A stretch of 64,000 nt of DNA, taken from Pseudooceanicola aestuarii (GTDB lineage Bacteria > Pseudomonadota > Alphaproteobacteria > Rhodobacterales > Rhodobacteraceae). The notes beneath the pieces were generated by a model. The model saw only the letters and a list, made by a program, of their open reading frames with translations, was not told where the DNA came from and did no database searches. Positions 27,801 through 37,996 of the stretch are shown here, piece after piece. Position 1 is the first letter of the stretch. Each line of letters begins with the position of its first letter. The translations under genes were made by a program, and so were the position numbers. The stretch is taken from positions 372,001 to 436,000 of the forward strand of contig NZ_JAAFZC010000001.1 of assembly GCF_010614805.1 (NCBI RefSeq), written 5' to 3'.

Positions 27801-28520
27801 TCAGCGGCGTGTGCGACGTCCGTTCAGGGTCATCGCCCACTTTTCCTCAAGCTCCCAGGCGATGTCTTCGATCAGGGCGGCAGAGGTGTCGGTGGTCAGC
27901 ATACGGTATTCGGCCGTTTCTTCGCGCGTGATGCGGAACACCCGTTGCAGCATGTCCCCCACGGCGGGGCAGATGCACAGGGCGCCGTTGCTGGAGAACA
28001 CGATCTCGTCCTCGTCGAAATGCAGGGTCAGCACCTCGATCGGGGCGTCGGGGGCGCGGCGCGCGATGTCGCAGGTTCCGGCCAGTGCGCTGACCTGAAC
28101 CAGGACGAAGGGATCGCCCAAGGCGTTCTCTGCCGCGTCGCTTTCCACCAGCACGCCCTGGCGCGGCAGGACCAGCATTTCCTCGCGGTTGCCCAAGGCG
28201 CCGGCGGGCACGCAAAAGGGCTGGAACTGGCGCGGGCACAGCCCGTCGCCTTCCCACAGGCGGGTCCGCTTGATCGCGCGGACCTTGCGCAGGCCGTTGT
28301 CAAAGGTCAGGACCGCATCGCCTTCGCGGATGTTTTCGATCAGCTGCCAGCCGACCGAGGTGGCGACGCGGGTGCCGGCCAGAATGCCCGACACGGTGCC
28401 ACCCTCCGAGGAGGTGTCCGGTGATTTCAGAAGATCCGCCAGGAAGCCCGTGTCATATGCGCCGGTCGTTTCTGCCATCCTCTTTGTAGGTCTTTGCTTG
28501 TTCATGATTTCTGCAAACAT
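27801..28520 (-). CDS. Hint-domain protein
   Basis: About 239 residues. A Hint (hedgehog/intein) fold is indicated by SGILAGTRVATSVGWQLIENIREGDAVLTFDNGLRKVRAI (in parts) and the later LPRQGVLVESD and GTC segments. The position where self-processing Hint domains have a catalytic Cys or Ser is ILAGT here, with no cysteine, so autocleavage is doubtful. Such proteins are common in Rhodobacteraceae; function unclear. Start: ATG at 28520 with GGGAACGAG upstream; an ATG at 28478 next to AAAGAGG is an alternative. Confidence 0.72.
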   Translation of the reverse strand: MFAEIMNKQRPTKRMAETTGAYDTGFLADLLKSPDTSSEGGTVSGILAGTRVATSVGWQLIENIREGDAVLTFDNGLRKVRAIKRTRLWEGDGLCPRQFQPFCVPAGALGNREEMLVLPRQGVLVESDAAENALGDPFVLVQVSALAGTCDIARRAPDAPIEVLTLHFDEDEIVFSSNGALCICPAVGDMLQRVFRITREETAEYRMLTTDTSAALIEDIAWELEEKWAMTLNGRRTRR

Positions 28521-28687
28521 GTTCTCGTTCCCGATTAATAGCGCCGTTTTCGACTGTCTATGCAACCATTAGGGGTGTTCATTGCGACACAGCTTTGATC
28601 CGAATCTGACCCAATCGTGGCATTGTTTCCTGAACCGGCGCCAATCCGGCGTTTTGCACAGCTCGGAAGAATGGACAGAACTAATCG

Positions 28688-29338
28688 CTATTCCGGGGCG
28701 CTGTATTCAAATCTCGCGATATCTTCACAACACAGTTCCGATATGAAAATACGGTCGGATCTGGACAGATTGGCGCCCCCACTTGACACAGAACCGGACA
28801 GGTTGATGCGCGGCAGCGTCAGGGTGAAACCAAGATGACGCCAGAGCGGCACGGCATCCTCTTCGAATCGCTCCAACCGGATGTAAAGGCTGGATTTCTC
28901 CTCGCCTGCGCTGGTCGACAAATATGTGCGCGCCGGGTTTGCGCGTATGGATTTCGCAATTGCCGGATACCGAATGAACGCAGAAAAATCGAGCGCCTTC
29001 GACAGGTGAACGGCGGGATGATCGAACGATTGCAGACGGAGCCAATGGTAATAGCTGGAAAGCCGATCCCAAGGATTGCGCACCAGGGTAAAAATGAACA
29101 GGCTGTCCGTTTCCTGTGCGTCAACGAGGCCCTCCAGGTCTGCCAGGGTGGAATGCTTCCACAAACGGCCGCGCGTTTGGGCATCTTGCAACTTCCGGCG
29201 GCGCCTTTTCGCCTTTGGCGTGTCTCCCAGCATCAGGTCATCGCGCATTGCGCGACTTTCCAGAGCCAGCGCCATGGAGGTTCCGCCGGTCTTGGGGATG
29301 TGGATGAACAGAAAATTGCGGCCGCGCGACAGGATCAT
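28688..29338 (-). CDS. Sulfotransferase family protein
   Basis: A 216-residue protein with the two PAPS-binding signatures of sulfotransferase family 2: IHIPKTGGTSMALALE (5'-phosphosulfate loop, residues 13-28) and LVRNPWDRLSSYYHWL (3'-phosphate motif, about residue 85). The acceptor is unknown; cell-surface glycans are a usual target. Base composition is clearly lower in GC than its neighbours, which suggests acquisition by transfer. It reads leftwards towards the Hint gene, 167 bases away. Confidence 0.85.
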   Translation of the reverse strand: MILSRGRNFLFIHIPKTGGTSMALALESRAMRDDLMLGDTPKAKRRRRKLQDAQTRGRLWKHSTLADLEGLVDAQETDSLFIFTLVRNPWDRLSSYYHWLRLQSFDHPAVHLSKALDFSAFIRYPAIAKSIRANPARTYLSTSAGEEKSSLYIRLERFEEDAVPLWRHLGFTLTLPRINLSGSVSSGGANLSRSDRIFISELCCEDIARFEYSAPE

Positions 29339-29452
29339 GGCGCCACGTTAAGTCATCGTGTCCACCATAGGCACCCCCCGCCACGCGAAACCGTTCCCAG
29401 CCCCCCGTTCCTGCGCTATCCCGGTAGACATTAACAGGAGGAGACGAGACCG

Positions 29453-31081
29453 ATGGGCTGGATGGCTGACGAGACGGGCCTGGGCAAGACCCGCGCCAAT
29501 TACGTACCCCTCACCCCGCTGACCAACCTGCGCCGCGCGGCGATGATCTGGCCGGAGCGCGAAGCGCTGGTGCATGGCACCTTCCGCATCACCTATCGCG
29601 ATTACGCCCGGCGGGTCAGCCGCCTTGCCTCGGCGCTGATGGCGCGGGGCGTGGCATCAGGGGAAGTGGTGGCCACGATGCTGCCCAACCTGCCCGCCCA
29701 GGCAGAGGCGCATTTCGGCGTGCCCGCCTGCGGTGCGGTGCTGAACACGATAAACACCCGGCTGGAGGCGGGGACCGTGGCCTATATCCTGGACCATGGC
29801 GGGGCCAGGGTGCTGTTGATCGATCCGCAATTCCTCTCCGTGGCAGAGGAGGCGTTCACCCTGATGGAAGGCCCCGCTCCACTGGTGATCGAGGTGGCAG
29901 ATGACCAGTCGGGCTATCCCGCCGGAAGCAAATACACCGAATACGAGGCCCTTCTGGCAGAGGGCGATCCCGATTTCGACTGGATCATGCCCGAAGACGA
30001 GTGGGAGAGCATCGCCCTGAACTACACCTCCGGCACCACCGGCCGGCCCAAGGGCGTCGTCTATCACCATCGCGGCGCGCATCAGAACGCCATGGGCCAG
30101 ATCCTGTCCTGGCGGATGCAGCTATATCCGCGCTACCTGACCATCGTGCCGCTATTCCATTGCAACGGCTGGTGCCACACGTGGATGATCCCGCTGCTGG
30201 GCGGCACGCTGATCTGCTGCCGCGACATCACCGCCAGCGCTCTCTTCGACGCATTCGCGGACGAGGGGGTGACCCATTTCGGCGGCGCTCCGATCGTGCT
30301 GAACATGCTGATCAACGCGCGGGAGGAGGAGCGCCGCAGCTTCCCCCAGATGGTGGAGGTCTTTACCGCCGGGGCGCCGCCTGCCCCCGCGACCCTCGCG
30401 CGGATCGAACAGATGGGGTTCAACGTGACGCAGGTCTACGGGCTGACCGAAACCTACGGCCCCGCCACCGAATGCACCTGGGACGACGATCTGTGGGGTC
30501 ACCTGGAAGGCGACGACCGTGCCGCCGTCAAGGCCCGGCAGGGCGTGCCGATGCCGGCCTTTGATCAGATCACCGTGATGGACGACCGCATGACCCCGGT
30601 GGCCGCTGACGGCACGACGCAGGGAGAGATCATGTTTCGCGGCAACGGTGTGATGAAGGGCTATCTGAAGAACCCCGAAGCGACGGAGCAGGCCTTTGCC
30701 GGCGGGTATTTCCATTCCGGCGACATCGCCGTGTGCCATGCCGACGGATATGTCCAGATCGCCGATCGGGCCAAGGACATCATCATCTCCGGCGGGGAAA
30801 ACATCTCCTCGGTGGAGGTGGAGGGGGTGCTGATGGCGCATCCCGCCGTGTCGCTGTGCGCCGTGGTGGCGCAGGCCGATGACACGTGGGGCGAAGTCCC
30901 CTGCGCCTTTGTCGAGCTGAAGGAGGGACAGACCGGCGATGCCACCGAAATCATCGCCTTTGCCCGCAGCAGGCTGGCCGGGTTCAAGACGCCCAAGGCG
31001 GTGATCTTCGGCGAATTGCCCAAGACATCGACCGGCAAGATACAGAAATTCGAACTGCGCCGCCGGTTGCAGGCGGGCTGA
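29453..31081 (+). CDS. Acyl-CoA synthetase (AMP-forming)
   Basis: A 542-residue adenylating enzyme that activates a carboxylic acid to its CoA ester. Motifs: YTSGTTGRPKGVVYHH (phosphate loop, about residue 190), VYGLTETYGP, HSGDIAVCHADGY and the C-terminal lysine in LPKTSTGKIQKF. The start GLGKTRANYVPLTPLTNLRRAAMIWP matches the fatty- or aryl-acid activating group rather than acetyl- or propionyl-CoA synthetases. ATG at 29453 follows AGGAGGAGA. It stands alone after a divergent sulfotransferase gene. Confidence 0.93.
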   Translation: MGWMADETGLGKTRANYVPLTPLTNLRRAAMIWPEREALVHGTFRITYRDYARRVSRLASALMARGVASGEVVATMLPNLPAQAEAHFGVPACGAVLNTINTRLEAGTVAYILDHGGARVLLIDPQFLSVAEEAFTLMEGPAPLVIEVADDQSGYPAGSKYTEYEALLAEGDPDFDWIMPEDEWESIALNYTSGTTGRPKGVVYHHRGAHQNAMGQILSWRMQLYPRYLTIVPLFHCNGWCHTWMIPLLGGTLICCRDITASALFDAFADEGVTHFGGAPIVLNMLINAREEERRSFPQMVEVFTAGAPPAPATLARIEQMGFNVTQVYGLTETYGPATECTWDDDLWGHLEGDDRAAVKARQGVPMPAFDQITVMDDRMTPVAADGTTQGEIMFRGNGVMKGYLKNPEATEQAFAGGYFHSGDIAVCHADGYVQIADRAKDIIISGGENISSVEVEGVLMAHPAVSLCAVVAQADDTWGEVPCAFVELKEGQTGDATEIIAFARSRLAGFKTPKAVIFGELPKTSTGKIQKFELRRRLQAG

Positions 31082-31200
31082 GGCATGGCCCCCGGTGTCG
31101 GGGGCAACAGACGAGGGACCACGCGGTGCCGCACGCGATTGCGGCCCCGTACCGCCCCATGATACCCTGCCCCCGACCAAGAGGCGGAGCAGGCCCGGCG

Positions 31201-32226
31201 ATGACGGCTTTGACGGAGTATCAGCGGCTGGAGGCCGCGGGCCTGTGGCGCGCAGACGCCGGGGCACAGCGGCGCGACGTGATCGTCTCTCTGGGCGATG
31301 CGACGCTGATCCTCACCGACATGGCTGACCGGCCGCTGGCACATTGGTCGCTGGCTGCGCTGACCCGTGCCAATCCCGGCGAGGATCCGGCGATATACCA
31401 CCCCGACGGCGACCCGAACGAAACGCTGGAACTGGCCGGCGACGAGGCGGAGATGATCCGTTCTCTGGACCGTGTGCTGGCCTCGGTCGAGCGGCGAAGA
31501 CCCCGGCGCGGGCGCCTGCGGCTGGTGATCGTCACCCTGACCGTGCTGGTTCTGGCGCTGGCGGCCACATTGTGGTTGCCCGGCGCGCTGCAATCGCATG
31601 CCCTGTCCGTCCTGCCCCAGGTCAAGCGGGAGGAGATCGGCCGCCAGCTGCTGGGCGAGGTGCAGCGCCTCACCGGTCCGGCCTGCACGCAGGGCGGCGG
31701 GCAACAGGCGCTTGACCGGCTGGCGCAGCGCATCGCCGGCAACCGCCCCACGCCCGCGCTGCGGGTGATGCCACGGGGCGTTCGCACCTCGTTGCATCTG
31801 CCTGGCCGGGTGATCCTGCTGGATCGCGGCACCGTGGAAAACCACGAAGACCCCGAAATCACCGCCGGTTTCATCGTGGCAGAGCGGCTGCGCAGCCAGC
31901 AGGTCGATCCGATGGCCCGGCTGCTGGACCAGACCGGCCTGCGCGGCGCTGTCCGGCTGCTGACCACCGGCGCGCTCAGCGGCCCGCAGCTACGCCGTCA
32001 CGCCGAATGGCTCCTGGCCACGCCCGCCACCGCGCTGACCGATGCCGCCCTGCTCAAGGCTTTTGCCCGCGCCGGAATCCGCTCCACCCCCTATGCGCTG
32101 GCCCGCGATCCCTCCGGGGAGCAGGTGCTGGGCCTGATCGAGGCCGACCCCTTCCCCGGTGGCAGCGACGCGCCGATCCTGCGCGACGGCGACTGGCTGC
32201 GCCTGCAATCCATTTGCAGCGGCTGA
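31201..32226 (+). CDS. Membrane-anchored protein, unknown
   Basis: A 341-residue protein with no family that I recognise. A cytoplasmic N-terminal part of about 100 residues is followed by one hydrophobic helix (VIVTLTVLVLALAATLWLPGAL) after a basic patch RRRPRRGRLR, then a periplasmic domain of about 220 residues. The latter has two cysteines (GPACTQG and QSICSG). The start ATG at 31201 is preceded by GGAGCAGG. The gene is 119 bases downstream of the acyl-CoA synthetase, with a small GC hairpin between them. Confidence 0.75.
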   Translation: MTALTEYQRLEAAGLWRADAGAQRRDVIVSLGDATLILTDMADRPLAHWSLAALTRANPGEDPAIYHPDGDPNETLELAGDEAEMIRSLDRVLASVERRRPRRGRLRLVIVTLTVLVLALAATLWLPGALQSHALSVLPQVKREEIGRQLLGEVQRLTGPACTQGGGQQALDRLAQRIAGNRPTPALRVMPRGVRTSLHLPGRVILLDRGTVENHEDPEITAGFIVAERLRSQQVDPMARLLDQTGLRGAVRLLTTGALSGPQLRRHAEWLLATPATALTDAALLKAFARAGIRSTPYALARDPSGEQVLGLIEADPFPGGSDAPILRDGDWLRLQSICSG

Positions 32227-32348
32227 GCCTCGCCTGACAGCCCTTTGGCCCCGGCGCCGCATGGCCCGTCCGCCGCGTTCAGACGCCGCCCATATCCCTG
32301 CCCGATTTGCGGCCCCCCGCCAGCGGAGAATCAGCTATTCCGGCAATC

Positions 32349-33479
32349 ATGATGACGATGCCCCCCTTTGACACGCTTTATGCCGCGCTCTGCGCCCGCG
32401 ATGCCGCCTTCGAGGGGCGGGCCTGGGTCGGCGTGACCTCCACCGGGATATTCTGCCGCCTGACCTGCCCGGCGCGCAAACCCAAGGCGGCGAATTGTCG
32501 GTTCCTTCCTTCGGTCGCGCGCTGCATGGAGGAGGGGTACCGCCCCTGCAAACGCTGCCACCCGCTGCGTCCGGCCGGGACCGCCGATCCGTTGATCGCC
32601 AAGCTGGTCACGGCGTTGGAAGCCACGCCGGACCGACGCTGGACCGAGCGCTGCGTGGCGGCGATGGGGCATGACCCTTCGACCGTGCGGCGGGTGTTCA
32701 AACGCCACTACGGGATGACCTTTCTGGACATGGCGCGCCAGACCCGCCTGCGTCGCGGCTTCGAGGCGCTGAAGGCCGGGGAGCGTGTCATCGACGCCCA
32801 GCTGGAGGCCGGGTTTGACAGCGCCAGCGGATTTCGGACAGCCTTTGCGCGGCTATTGGGCGTAGCGCCGGGGCATTTGACCGGACAGGAATTGCTGCGC
32901 GCCGACTGGATCGCCACCCCGCTGGGGCCGATGATCGCCGTGGCCGATCAGCGCAGCCTGCACCTGCTGGAGTTCCTTGACCGCAAAGCCCTGCCGGCCG
33001 AGCTGAAGAAGCTGCGCGCGGCGGCGCGTGGTTCCCTGGGCCTGGGCCGCCTGCCGCCCACCGACTGGATCGCCACGGAGCTGGAGCGCTATTTCGCCGG
33101 ACACCTTGGCCGGTTCGAGACGCCGGTGACCTTGCACGGCACGCCCTTTGCCCGGCAGGTCTGGCAGGCCTTGCGTGAGATCCCCGCCGGGGAGACGCGC
33201 AGCTATTCCCGCATCGCCCGACAGATCGGCCGGCCCGAGGCGGTGCGCGCCGTCGCCCGTGCCAACGGAACCAACCAGCTGGCGTTGATCGTGCCCTGCC
33301 ACCGGGTGATCGGCTCCGACGGATCGCTGACCGGCTATGGCGGCGGGCTGTGGCGCAAGGAACGGCTGATCGCGCTGGAACGCCAGTCCGGGGCCGGGGG
33401 CGGTGTCGAAACCGACAGCACGATCAGCAGCGGTACAGAAGATCAGGCGACGCCAAACCCCGACGTCGCCGCGCAATAG
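32349..33479 (+). CDS. ada: Ada-type methyltransferase/transcriptional activator, three-domain
   Basis: A 376-residue protein with the complete Ada layout. Residues 1-80 form the zinc domain with four cysteines (FCRLTCPAR and PCKRC), which takes methyl groups from phosphotriesters and switches the protein on as an activator. An AraC-type HTH follows (TVRRVFKRHYGMTFLDMARQ). The C-terminal domain repairs O6-methylguanine with the acceptor in LIVPCHRVIGSDG. The start region has three in-frame ATGs (32349, 32352, 32358) without a strong ribosome site. A second, shorter Ada-like gene is at 40824. Confidence 0.93.
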   Translation: MMTMPPFDTLYAALCARDAAFEGRAWVGVTSTGIFCRLTCPARKPKAANCRFLPSVARCMEEGYRPCKRCHPLRPAGTADPLIAKLVTALEATPDRRWTERCVAAMGHDPSTVRRVFKRHYGMTFLDMARQTRLRRGFEALKAGERVIDAQLEAGFDSASGFRTAFARLLGVAPGHLTGQELLRADWIATPLGPMIAVADQRSLHLLEFLDRKALPAELKKLRAAARGSLGLGRLPPTDWIATELERYFAGHLGRFETPVTLHGTPFARQVWQALREIPAGETRSYSRIARQIGRPEAVRAVARANGTNQLALIVPCHRVIGSDGSLTGYGGGLWRKERLIALERQSGAGGGVETDSTISSGTEDQATPNPDVAAQ

Positions 33480-33560
33480 GCGCCTGCTGCACGGCACGAC
33501 CGCAGCACAAACCAAAGGCGTGGGAGGTTGCGGCACGAGATCCTGATGCCACGTGCAGCG

Positions 33561-33598
33561 GCGGCGTCGCGACGATCGAGTCCGCTACTCGACGCCGC
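33561..33598 (+). terminator. Hairpin after ada
   Basis: GCGGCGTCG (33561-33569) pairs with CGACGCCGC (33590-33598); the loop itself can form CGAGT-CCGCT-ACTCG. It lies 82 bases after the ada stop. No T-run follows. Confidence 0.4.
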
Positions 33599-33623
33599 GA
33601 TGTGCCCCAACCCGGACAAGCAA

Positions 33624-33648
33624 ACGGCGGGCCGCGATGGCCCGCCGT
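33624..33648 (-). terminator. Terminator of the leftward gene ending at 33689
   Basis: ACGGCGGGCC and GGCCCGCCGT form a perfect 10-bp stem with a 5-base loop. On the minus strand the stem is followed by TTGCTTG. It lies 40 bases after the stop codon of that gene. Confidence 0.65.
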
Positions 33649-33688
33649 CGTGATGGCTTCGACCGGACGCCCCCCCCAGCGCGCGATC

Positions 33689-35083
33689 CTAGCGCAGGCT
33701 GCCCGGCGCGATCTGCGGATAGGGAGTGCGCGCCGCCGGCGCCTGGTAGCCCGGCAGGTTCGGGGCGCGGCCCGCTCCGGCATGGCTGCGCACGGCCCGG
33801 TTGACCACGCGCACGCCCGCGCTTCGCCCCACGCCCTGGCTGGAGACGATCGGCGCACGCATCGCCTGACCCGGCGGCGGGATGTAGAAGCCCACGCTAT
33901 GCGGATTGGCCCCAGCCTGCGCCCGGCGCGGATCGCCCTGCGGCACGGCTTCCACGCGGACCAGACGGCGGGGCACCTCCTGGGTCCAGATCGCGTCCAT
34001 CTGCGCCTTGCCGGCAAAGGTCTGCATCGCGCGATAGGGGTTCAGGCGATCATCCTCGAACGCGGGTTTGTAGCCCTTGGGAACGCGGACGCCCGTGGTC
34101 GACAACACCCGGTTCTCGTAGACATGGCGCGGCATGATCGTGGCGCGCGGGCTGACCTGATGCGGCTGCACCACGCGCGCGGGCACGACGCGCCGCACCT
34201 CTGTCCGGGGCACCGTCGTCAGGGCAATGCGCGGCGCGGGAGCATAGTCCGCCTGCGGCACGGGCAGCGCGCCGGGCGTCCGCGACCCGGCGGCGACCCG
34301 CACCGGGTAATCCGATGGGCCGCAATTCACCGTGTACCGCCCGCCATGGGTCGACACGTAGCGCCGGCCCACCGGTGACAGGTTCGGACAGGCCACGCCC
34401 CCCTGGGCGATGGGCGCACGGTCACGGACCGGGGCCATCGGGGCGGGCGCATGGACAACGCGCGGCGCGGGGGACGGGGCGATGGACACGCGGCGATAGC
34501 CGGGCTGGGCGCTCACGGCCGCGCCGCGATAGCTGGGGCGCGGTACGCTGGCGGACGGGGCGGGGCGATTGACCTGCGGCGTGGTGCGCAGCTGCACGAT
34601 CCGGCCCTCGGGCTTCATCGCGCGGACGCTGGCGATACGCTGCGGCGTCCGCACCACCGGCAGCGGCTTGGAGGACGGCATCTGCCGGGTGGTGGCGCGG
34701 GCCTGCGCGCGCGGCTGCGCCGCAGTGCCGGTGGTGGCGGCAGGCGCGGATTTCCCGCCGATTTCGGGGGCGGCCGCCGTGATTGTTACCGGCGCCGGGC
34801 CCGAAGGTTTCTGCGCCGGGGCCCCGGCATTGGCGATCTCCGTGGGTTTGAACCCGCAGATCACCTTGCGATTGCGCGCCACGCGCGGCACCCAGGTGGT
34901 CGCGCCATCGACGCCCGCCCGGACATAGACACAGCCCTTGCTGTCCACGTATTGCTTGCCCGCGAAACTGGCGGGCGGGAATTCCGCCGGGCCGTCATCG
35001 CTGCGCAGGCTTTGCGCGTTGAGCGCCGTACCACCCAGCGAGGCCGCCACCAGGCACAGCGTCGCGAATTTCAGAAACTTCAT
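33689..35083 (-). CDS. Large exported Pro/Arg-rich protein, unknown
   Basis: A 464-residue exported protein. The signal peptide is MKFLKFATLCLVAASLGGTALNA. Residues about 35-80 form a conserved module (FAGKQYVDSKGCVYVRAG, then TTWVPRVARNRKVICG) with two cysteines. A second similar module is near the middle (GRRYVSTHGGRYTVNCGPSDYPVRV). The rest is low-complexity, rich in Ala, Pro, Arg and Val, and likely disordered. The C-terminus ends in PYPQIAPGSLR. Function unknown; an envelope or cell-wall role is possible. Three ATG codons stand in a row; the last (35083) has the best spacing from GGGGG. Confidence 0.72.
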   Translation of the reverse strand: MKFLKFATLCLVAASLGGTALNAQSLRSDDGPAEFPPASFAGKQYVDSKGCVYVRAGVDGATTWVPRVARNRKVICGFKPTEIANAGAPAQKPSGPAPVTITAAAPEIGGKSAPAATTGTAAQPRAQARATTRQMPSSKPLPVVRTPQRIASVRAMKPEGRIVQLRTTPQVNRPAPSASVPRPSYRGAAVSAQPGYRRVSIAPSPAPRVVHAPAPMAPVRDRAPIAQGGVACPNLSPVGRRYVSTHGGRYTVNCGPSDYPVRVAAGSRTPGALPVPQADYAPAPRIALTTVPRTEVRRVVPARVVQPHQVSPRATIMPRHVYENRVLSTTGVRVPKGYKPAFEDDRLNPYRAMQTFAGKAQMDAIWTQEVPRRLVRVEAVPQGDPRRAQAGANPHSVGFYIPPPGQAMRAPIVSSQGVGRSAGVRVVNRAVRSHAGAGRAPNLPGYQAPAARTPYPQIAPGSLR

Positions 35084-35148
35084 CATCATCCCCCGCAGAT
35101 GCAGCTTGGAGTGTGACAAAATTCCGCCTGTGAGTAAAGCGCCCCCGC

Positions 35149-35790
35149 CTATTTCGTGCCGAACATCCGGTCCCCTGCATCGCCAAGTCCGGGAACGATA
35201 TAACCCTTTTCATTCAAGTGGCTGTCCAGCGACGCGGTGATGATGGGCACGTCTGGATGGGCCTCCTGCATCCGCTTCACCCCTTCGGGGGCGGCCAGCA
35301 GGCACATGAACCGGATATTGGTCGCGCCGGCGTCTTTCAACAATTGCACGGCGGCCGCGGAACTGTTGCCGGTGGCCAGCATCGGGTCCAGCGCGATGAC
35401 CAGTCGATTCTGCATCTCGTCGGGCACCTTGAAGTAATATTGCACCGGTTGCAGGGTTTCTTCGTCCCGGTACAGCCCGACAAAGCCGACCCGCGCCGCC
35501 GGGATCAGCTCCAGTACGCCGTCCAGCAGCCCGTTGCCCGCCCGCAGGATGGAGATCAGAGCCAGTTTCTTCCCGTCCAGAACCGGGGCGTCCATCGGCT
35601 CCATCGGGGTATCGATGCGCATGGTGGTCATGTCCAGGTTGCGCGTCGCCTCGTAGGCCAGCAACTGGCTGATCTCCCGCAGCAGGCGCCGGAACCCCCC
35701 GGTCGAGGTATCGGCCTTGCGCATGAACGAGAGTTTGTGCTGCACCAGCGGATGTTTCACCACGGTGAGGTTGTTGAATTCTTCGGACAT
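35149..35790 (-). CDS. upp: Uracil phosphoribosyltransferase
   Basis: A 213-residue enzyme that joins uracil and PRPP to give UMP. Diagnostic parts: [15 protein letters not shown] at the N-terminus, [24 protein letters not shown], and the PRPP loop [16 protein letters not shown]. The final [15 protein letters not shown] matches the family end. Its start codon shares one base with the stop of add (TGATG). It is the last gene of the salvage operon and recovers the uracil released by pyrimidine nucleoside phosphorolysis. Confidence 0.96.
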   Translation of the reverse strand: MSEEFNNLTVVKHPLVQHKLSFMRKADTSTGGFRRLLREISQLLAYEATRNLDMTTMRIDTPMEPMDAPVLDGKKLALISILRAGNGLLDGVLELIPAARVGFVGLYRDEETLQPVQYYFKVPDEMQNRLVIALDPMLATGNSSAAAVQLLKDAGATNIRFMCLLAAPEGVKRMQEAHPDVPIITASLDSHLNEKGYIVPGLGDAGDRMFGTK

Positions 35791-36788
35791 CAGGCGGTCT
35801 CCAGCTTCTTGGCGATCTGGACTTTCGTGTCCTCGTTGCAGAAGGCCGCGTCAAGGGCGGTGCGGGCGATTTGCGCGAACGCCTCGGCCTCCCAGCCAAA
35901 AGCGCGGTGCAGGGCATCGTATTCCTGCGCCATGGTGGTGTGAAAGAACGGCGGATCGTCGGTAGAGACGGTGATCCTCACTCCCGCCTCCTGCAACATG
36001 CGGATCGGGTGGCGCGCCACATCCGGGTAGAGGCCCAGCGACACGTTGGAGCCAGGGCAGACCTCCAGCACGATGCCGTCGCGGGCCAGCCGTTTCACCA
36101 GGGCGGGATCCTCGATCGCGCGGACACCGTGGCCGATGCGTTCGACGCGCAGATCATCCAGCGCCTCGACCACCGAGCGTGGACCGCCCCATTCGCCCGC
36201 ATGGACGGTCAGGCGCAGCCCGGCCTCCCGTGCCAGGTCATAGGACCAGGCGAAGTCGCGCGGGCGGCCCTTCCCCTCATCGCCGCCCATGCCGTAGCCG
36301 ACGATCCAGTCGCCCGCCGTCTCCGCCGCACACAGCGCGGCGCGTTTCGCCTGCTCCGGGCCGAAATGGCGCACGCAGGTGACGATGCCGCGCAACACGA
36401 TGCCGTGGGCGCGTTCGGCGGCATCCGCTGCCTCCCGAATGGCGGCAAGGTATTCGCGCCAGGCGCCAACGTCGCCACCGCCGCAGAAATCCGGCGAGAT
36501 GAAGCTTTCGGTGTAGATCACGCCGTTGGCGGCGCTTTCTTCCAGGATCGCGGTGGTCAGGCGGGCATAATCCTCCGGCGTCTTCAGAACGGCGGTGGCG
36601 GCCTCGTAAACCTGGAGGAAATGCACGAAGTCGCGAAAGGCATAATTCCCCGCCTCGTCAAACACTCCTTCCAGGTTCACCGATTTCTCCTGACCCAGAC
36701 GGCGGATGAAATCGGGCGGGGCGGCGCCCTCGTGATGCAGGTGCAGCTCCAGCTTGGGCAGGGCGGCGAAATCCATGGGTTCGGTCAA
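35790..36788 (-). CDS. add: Adenosine deaminase
   Basis: A 332-residue zinc hydrolase that deaminates adenosine and deoxyadenosine. Metal and active-site motifs: [13 protein letters not shown] (HxH), [18 protein letters not shown] and [10 protein letters not shown]. The start is probably the TTG at 36788: it overlaps the deoB stop in a TTGA junction and has AAGGAG at good spacing; an ATG four codons later (36776) has none. It is the fourth gene of the cdd-deoA-deoB-add-upp operon. Adenine deaminase type 2 proteins are close relatives and cannot be fully excluded. Confidence 0.9.
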   Translation of the reverse strand: MTEPMDFAALPKLELHLHHEGAAPPDFIRRLGQEKSVNLEGVFDEAGNYAFRDFVHFLQVYEAATAVLKTPEDYARLTTAILEESAANGVIYTESFISPDFCGGGDVGAWREYLAAIREAADAAERAHGIVLRGIVTCVRHFGPEQAKRAALCAAETAGDWIVGYGMGGDEGKGRPRDFAWSYDLAREAGLRLTVHAGEWGGPRSVVEALDDLRVERIGHGVRAIEDPALVKRLARDGIVLEVCPGSNVSLGLYPDVARHPIRMLQEAGVRITVSTDDPPFFHTTMAQEYDALHRAFGWEAEAFAQIARTALDAAFCNEDTKVQIAKKLETA

Positions 36789-37996
36789 ATCAGACTCCTT
36801 CCCGGCCCTTGGGCGGGCACGTCCAGATGGGCGGCGACGGTAGCGGCGACATCGGCAAAGGCGCATTGCCCCCCGGCCCCTTGCCCCAGCCCGGCGATCA
36901 GCACCGGAACCCGTTCGCGGGTGTGGTCGGTGCCGGGCCAGGTCGGGTCGTTGCCATGGTCGGCGGTGATCAGCAGCATGTCACCGGGGCGCAGCCGGTC
37001 CAGCAGTTGCCCGACACCAGCGTCGAACCATTCCAGCGCGCGGGCATAGCCCGAGACATCGCGCCGATGGCCATAAAGACTGTCGAATTCTACGAAATTG
37101 GCAAAGGTCAGGCTGCCGTCCCCGGCCTCCTCCGTCAAGCGGAGGAGGTGTTCCATCAACAGCGCATCCGGCCCCTTGGCCACATCGCTGATCCCCCGCA
37201 TGGAGAAGATATCGCCGATCTTGCCCACCGCGTGAACCGTCCGCCCTGCGCTGGTGACCCAGTCGCACAGCGTGGGCGCGGGCGGGGCGATGGCGAAATC
37301 GCGGCGGTTGGCAGTGCGGGTGAACGCCCCTGGCACGCCGACAAAGGGGCGGGAGATCACGCGCCCGACCTTCATCGCATGCAGCGTCGGCGCCAGATCG
37401 GCACAGAGGCGTTGCAGCCGATCGAGGCCGAAACTCTCTTCATGCGCGGCGATCTGGAACACGCTGTCGGCAGAGGTATAGCAGATTGGCCAGCCGTCAC
37501 GCATATGCGCCGCGCCATGTTCGGCGATGATCGCGGTGCCGGAGGCGTGGCAATTGCCGTGAAGGCCGTCGGTCCCGGCCAGGCGGCAAACGTCTGCCAC
37601 CAGATCGTCGGGGAAGGCAGGGCCGGTGTCGGGAAAGTAGTGCCAATCCCAGGGCACCGGAACGCCGGCCAGTTCCCAATGGCCCGAGGGCGTGTCCTTG
37701 CCGCGGCTGATCTCGCTGGCGGCGGCATGGATGCCGCGCCGGGGCGCGCCCAGGCCCGGCGGCGTCTCTCCGGTGGCCAGCGCGCTGGCGGCGCCCAGGC
37801 CCAGACTGTCGAGATGCGGCAGCCGCAGCGGGCCGCTGCGGCCGTCCTCGGCCCGACCCTCGGCACAGGCCTGGGCGATATGGGCCAGCGTGTTGGCACC
37901 CGTGTCGGGCAGGTGCCCGTTGAAGAATTGATCGGCATCCGGCGCGCCGCCGATACCGACGCTGTCCATCACCACCAGAAAGGCCCGTGCCATCAT
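36785..37996 (-). CDS. deoB: Phosphopentomutase
   Basis: A 403-residue metal-dependent mutase that converts (deoxy)ribose 1-phosphate to 5-phosphate. It belongs to the alkaline phosphatase superfamily: [15 protein letters not shown] near the N-terminus carries the first metal Asp, and [20 protein letters not shown] near the C-terminus the others. The internal [14 protein letters not shown] segment is typical. The start overlaps the deoA stop (ATGA). It takes the product of thymidine phosphorylase towards acetaldehyde and glyceraldehyde 3-phosphate. Confidence 0.97.
   Translation of the reverse strand: MMARAFLVVMDSVGIGGAPDADQFFNGHLPDTGANTLAHIAQACAEGRAEDGRSGPLRLPHLDSLGLGAASALATGETPPGLGAPRRGIHAAASEISRGKDTPSGHWELAGVPVPWDWHYFPDTGPAFPDDLVADVCRLAGTDGLHGNCHASGTAIIAEHGAAHMRDGWPICYTSADSVFQIAAHEESFGLDRLQRLCADLAPTLHAMKVGRVISRPFVGVPGAFTRTANRRDFAIAPPAPTLCDWVTSAGRTVHAVGKIGDIFSMRGISDVAKGPDALLMEHLLRLTEEAGDGSLTFANFVEFDSLYGHRRDVSGYARALEWFDAGVGQLLDRLRPGDMLLITADHGNDPTWPGTDHTRERVPVLIAGLGQGAGGQCAFADVAATVAAHLDVPAQGPGRSLI

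Noticed and set aside
29453..31081. DmdB (methylmercaptopropionate-CoA ligase) in DMSP breakdown
   Set aside because: The N-terminal sequence fits a different acyl-CoA synthetase subgroup, and no dmdA, dmdC or dmdD is adjacent.
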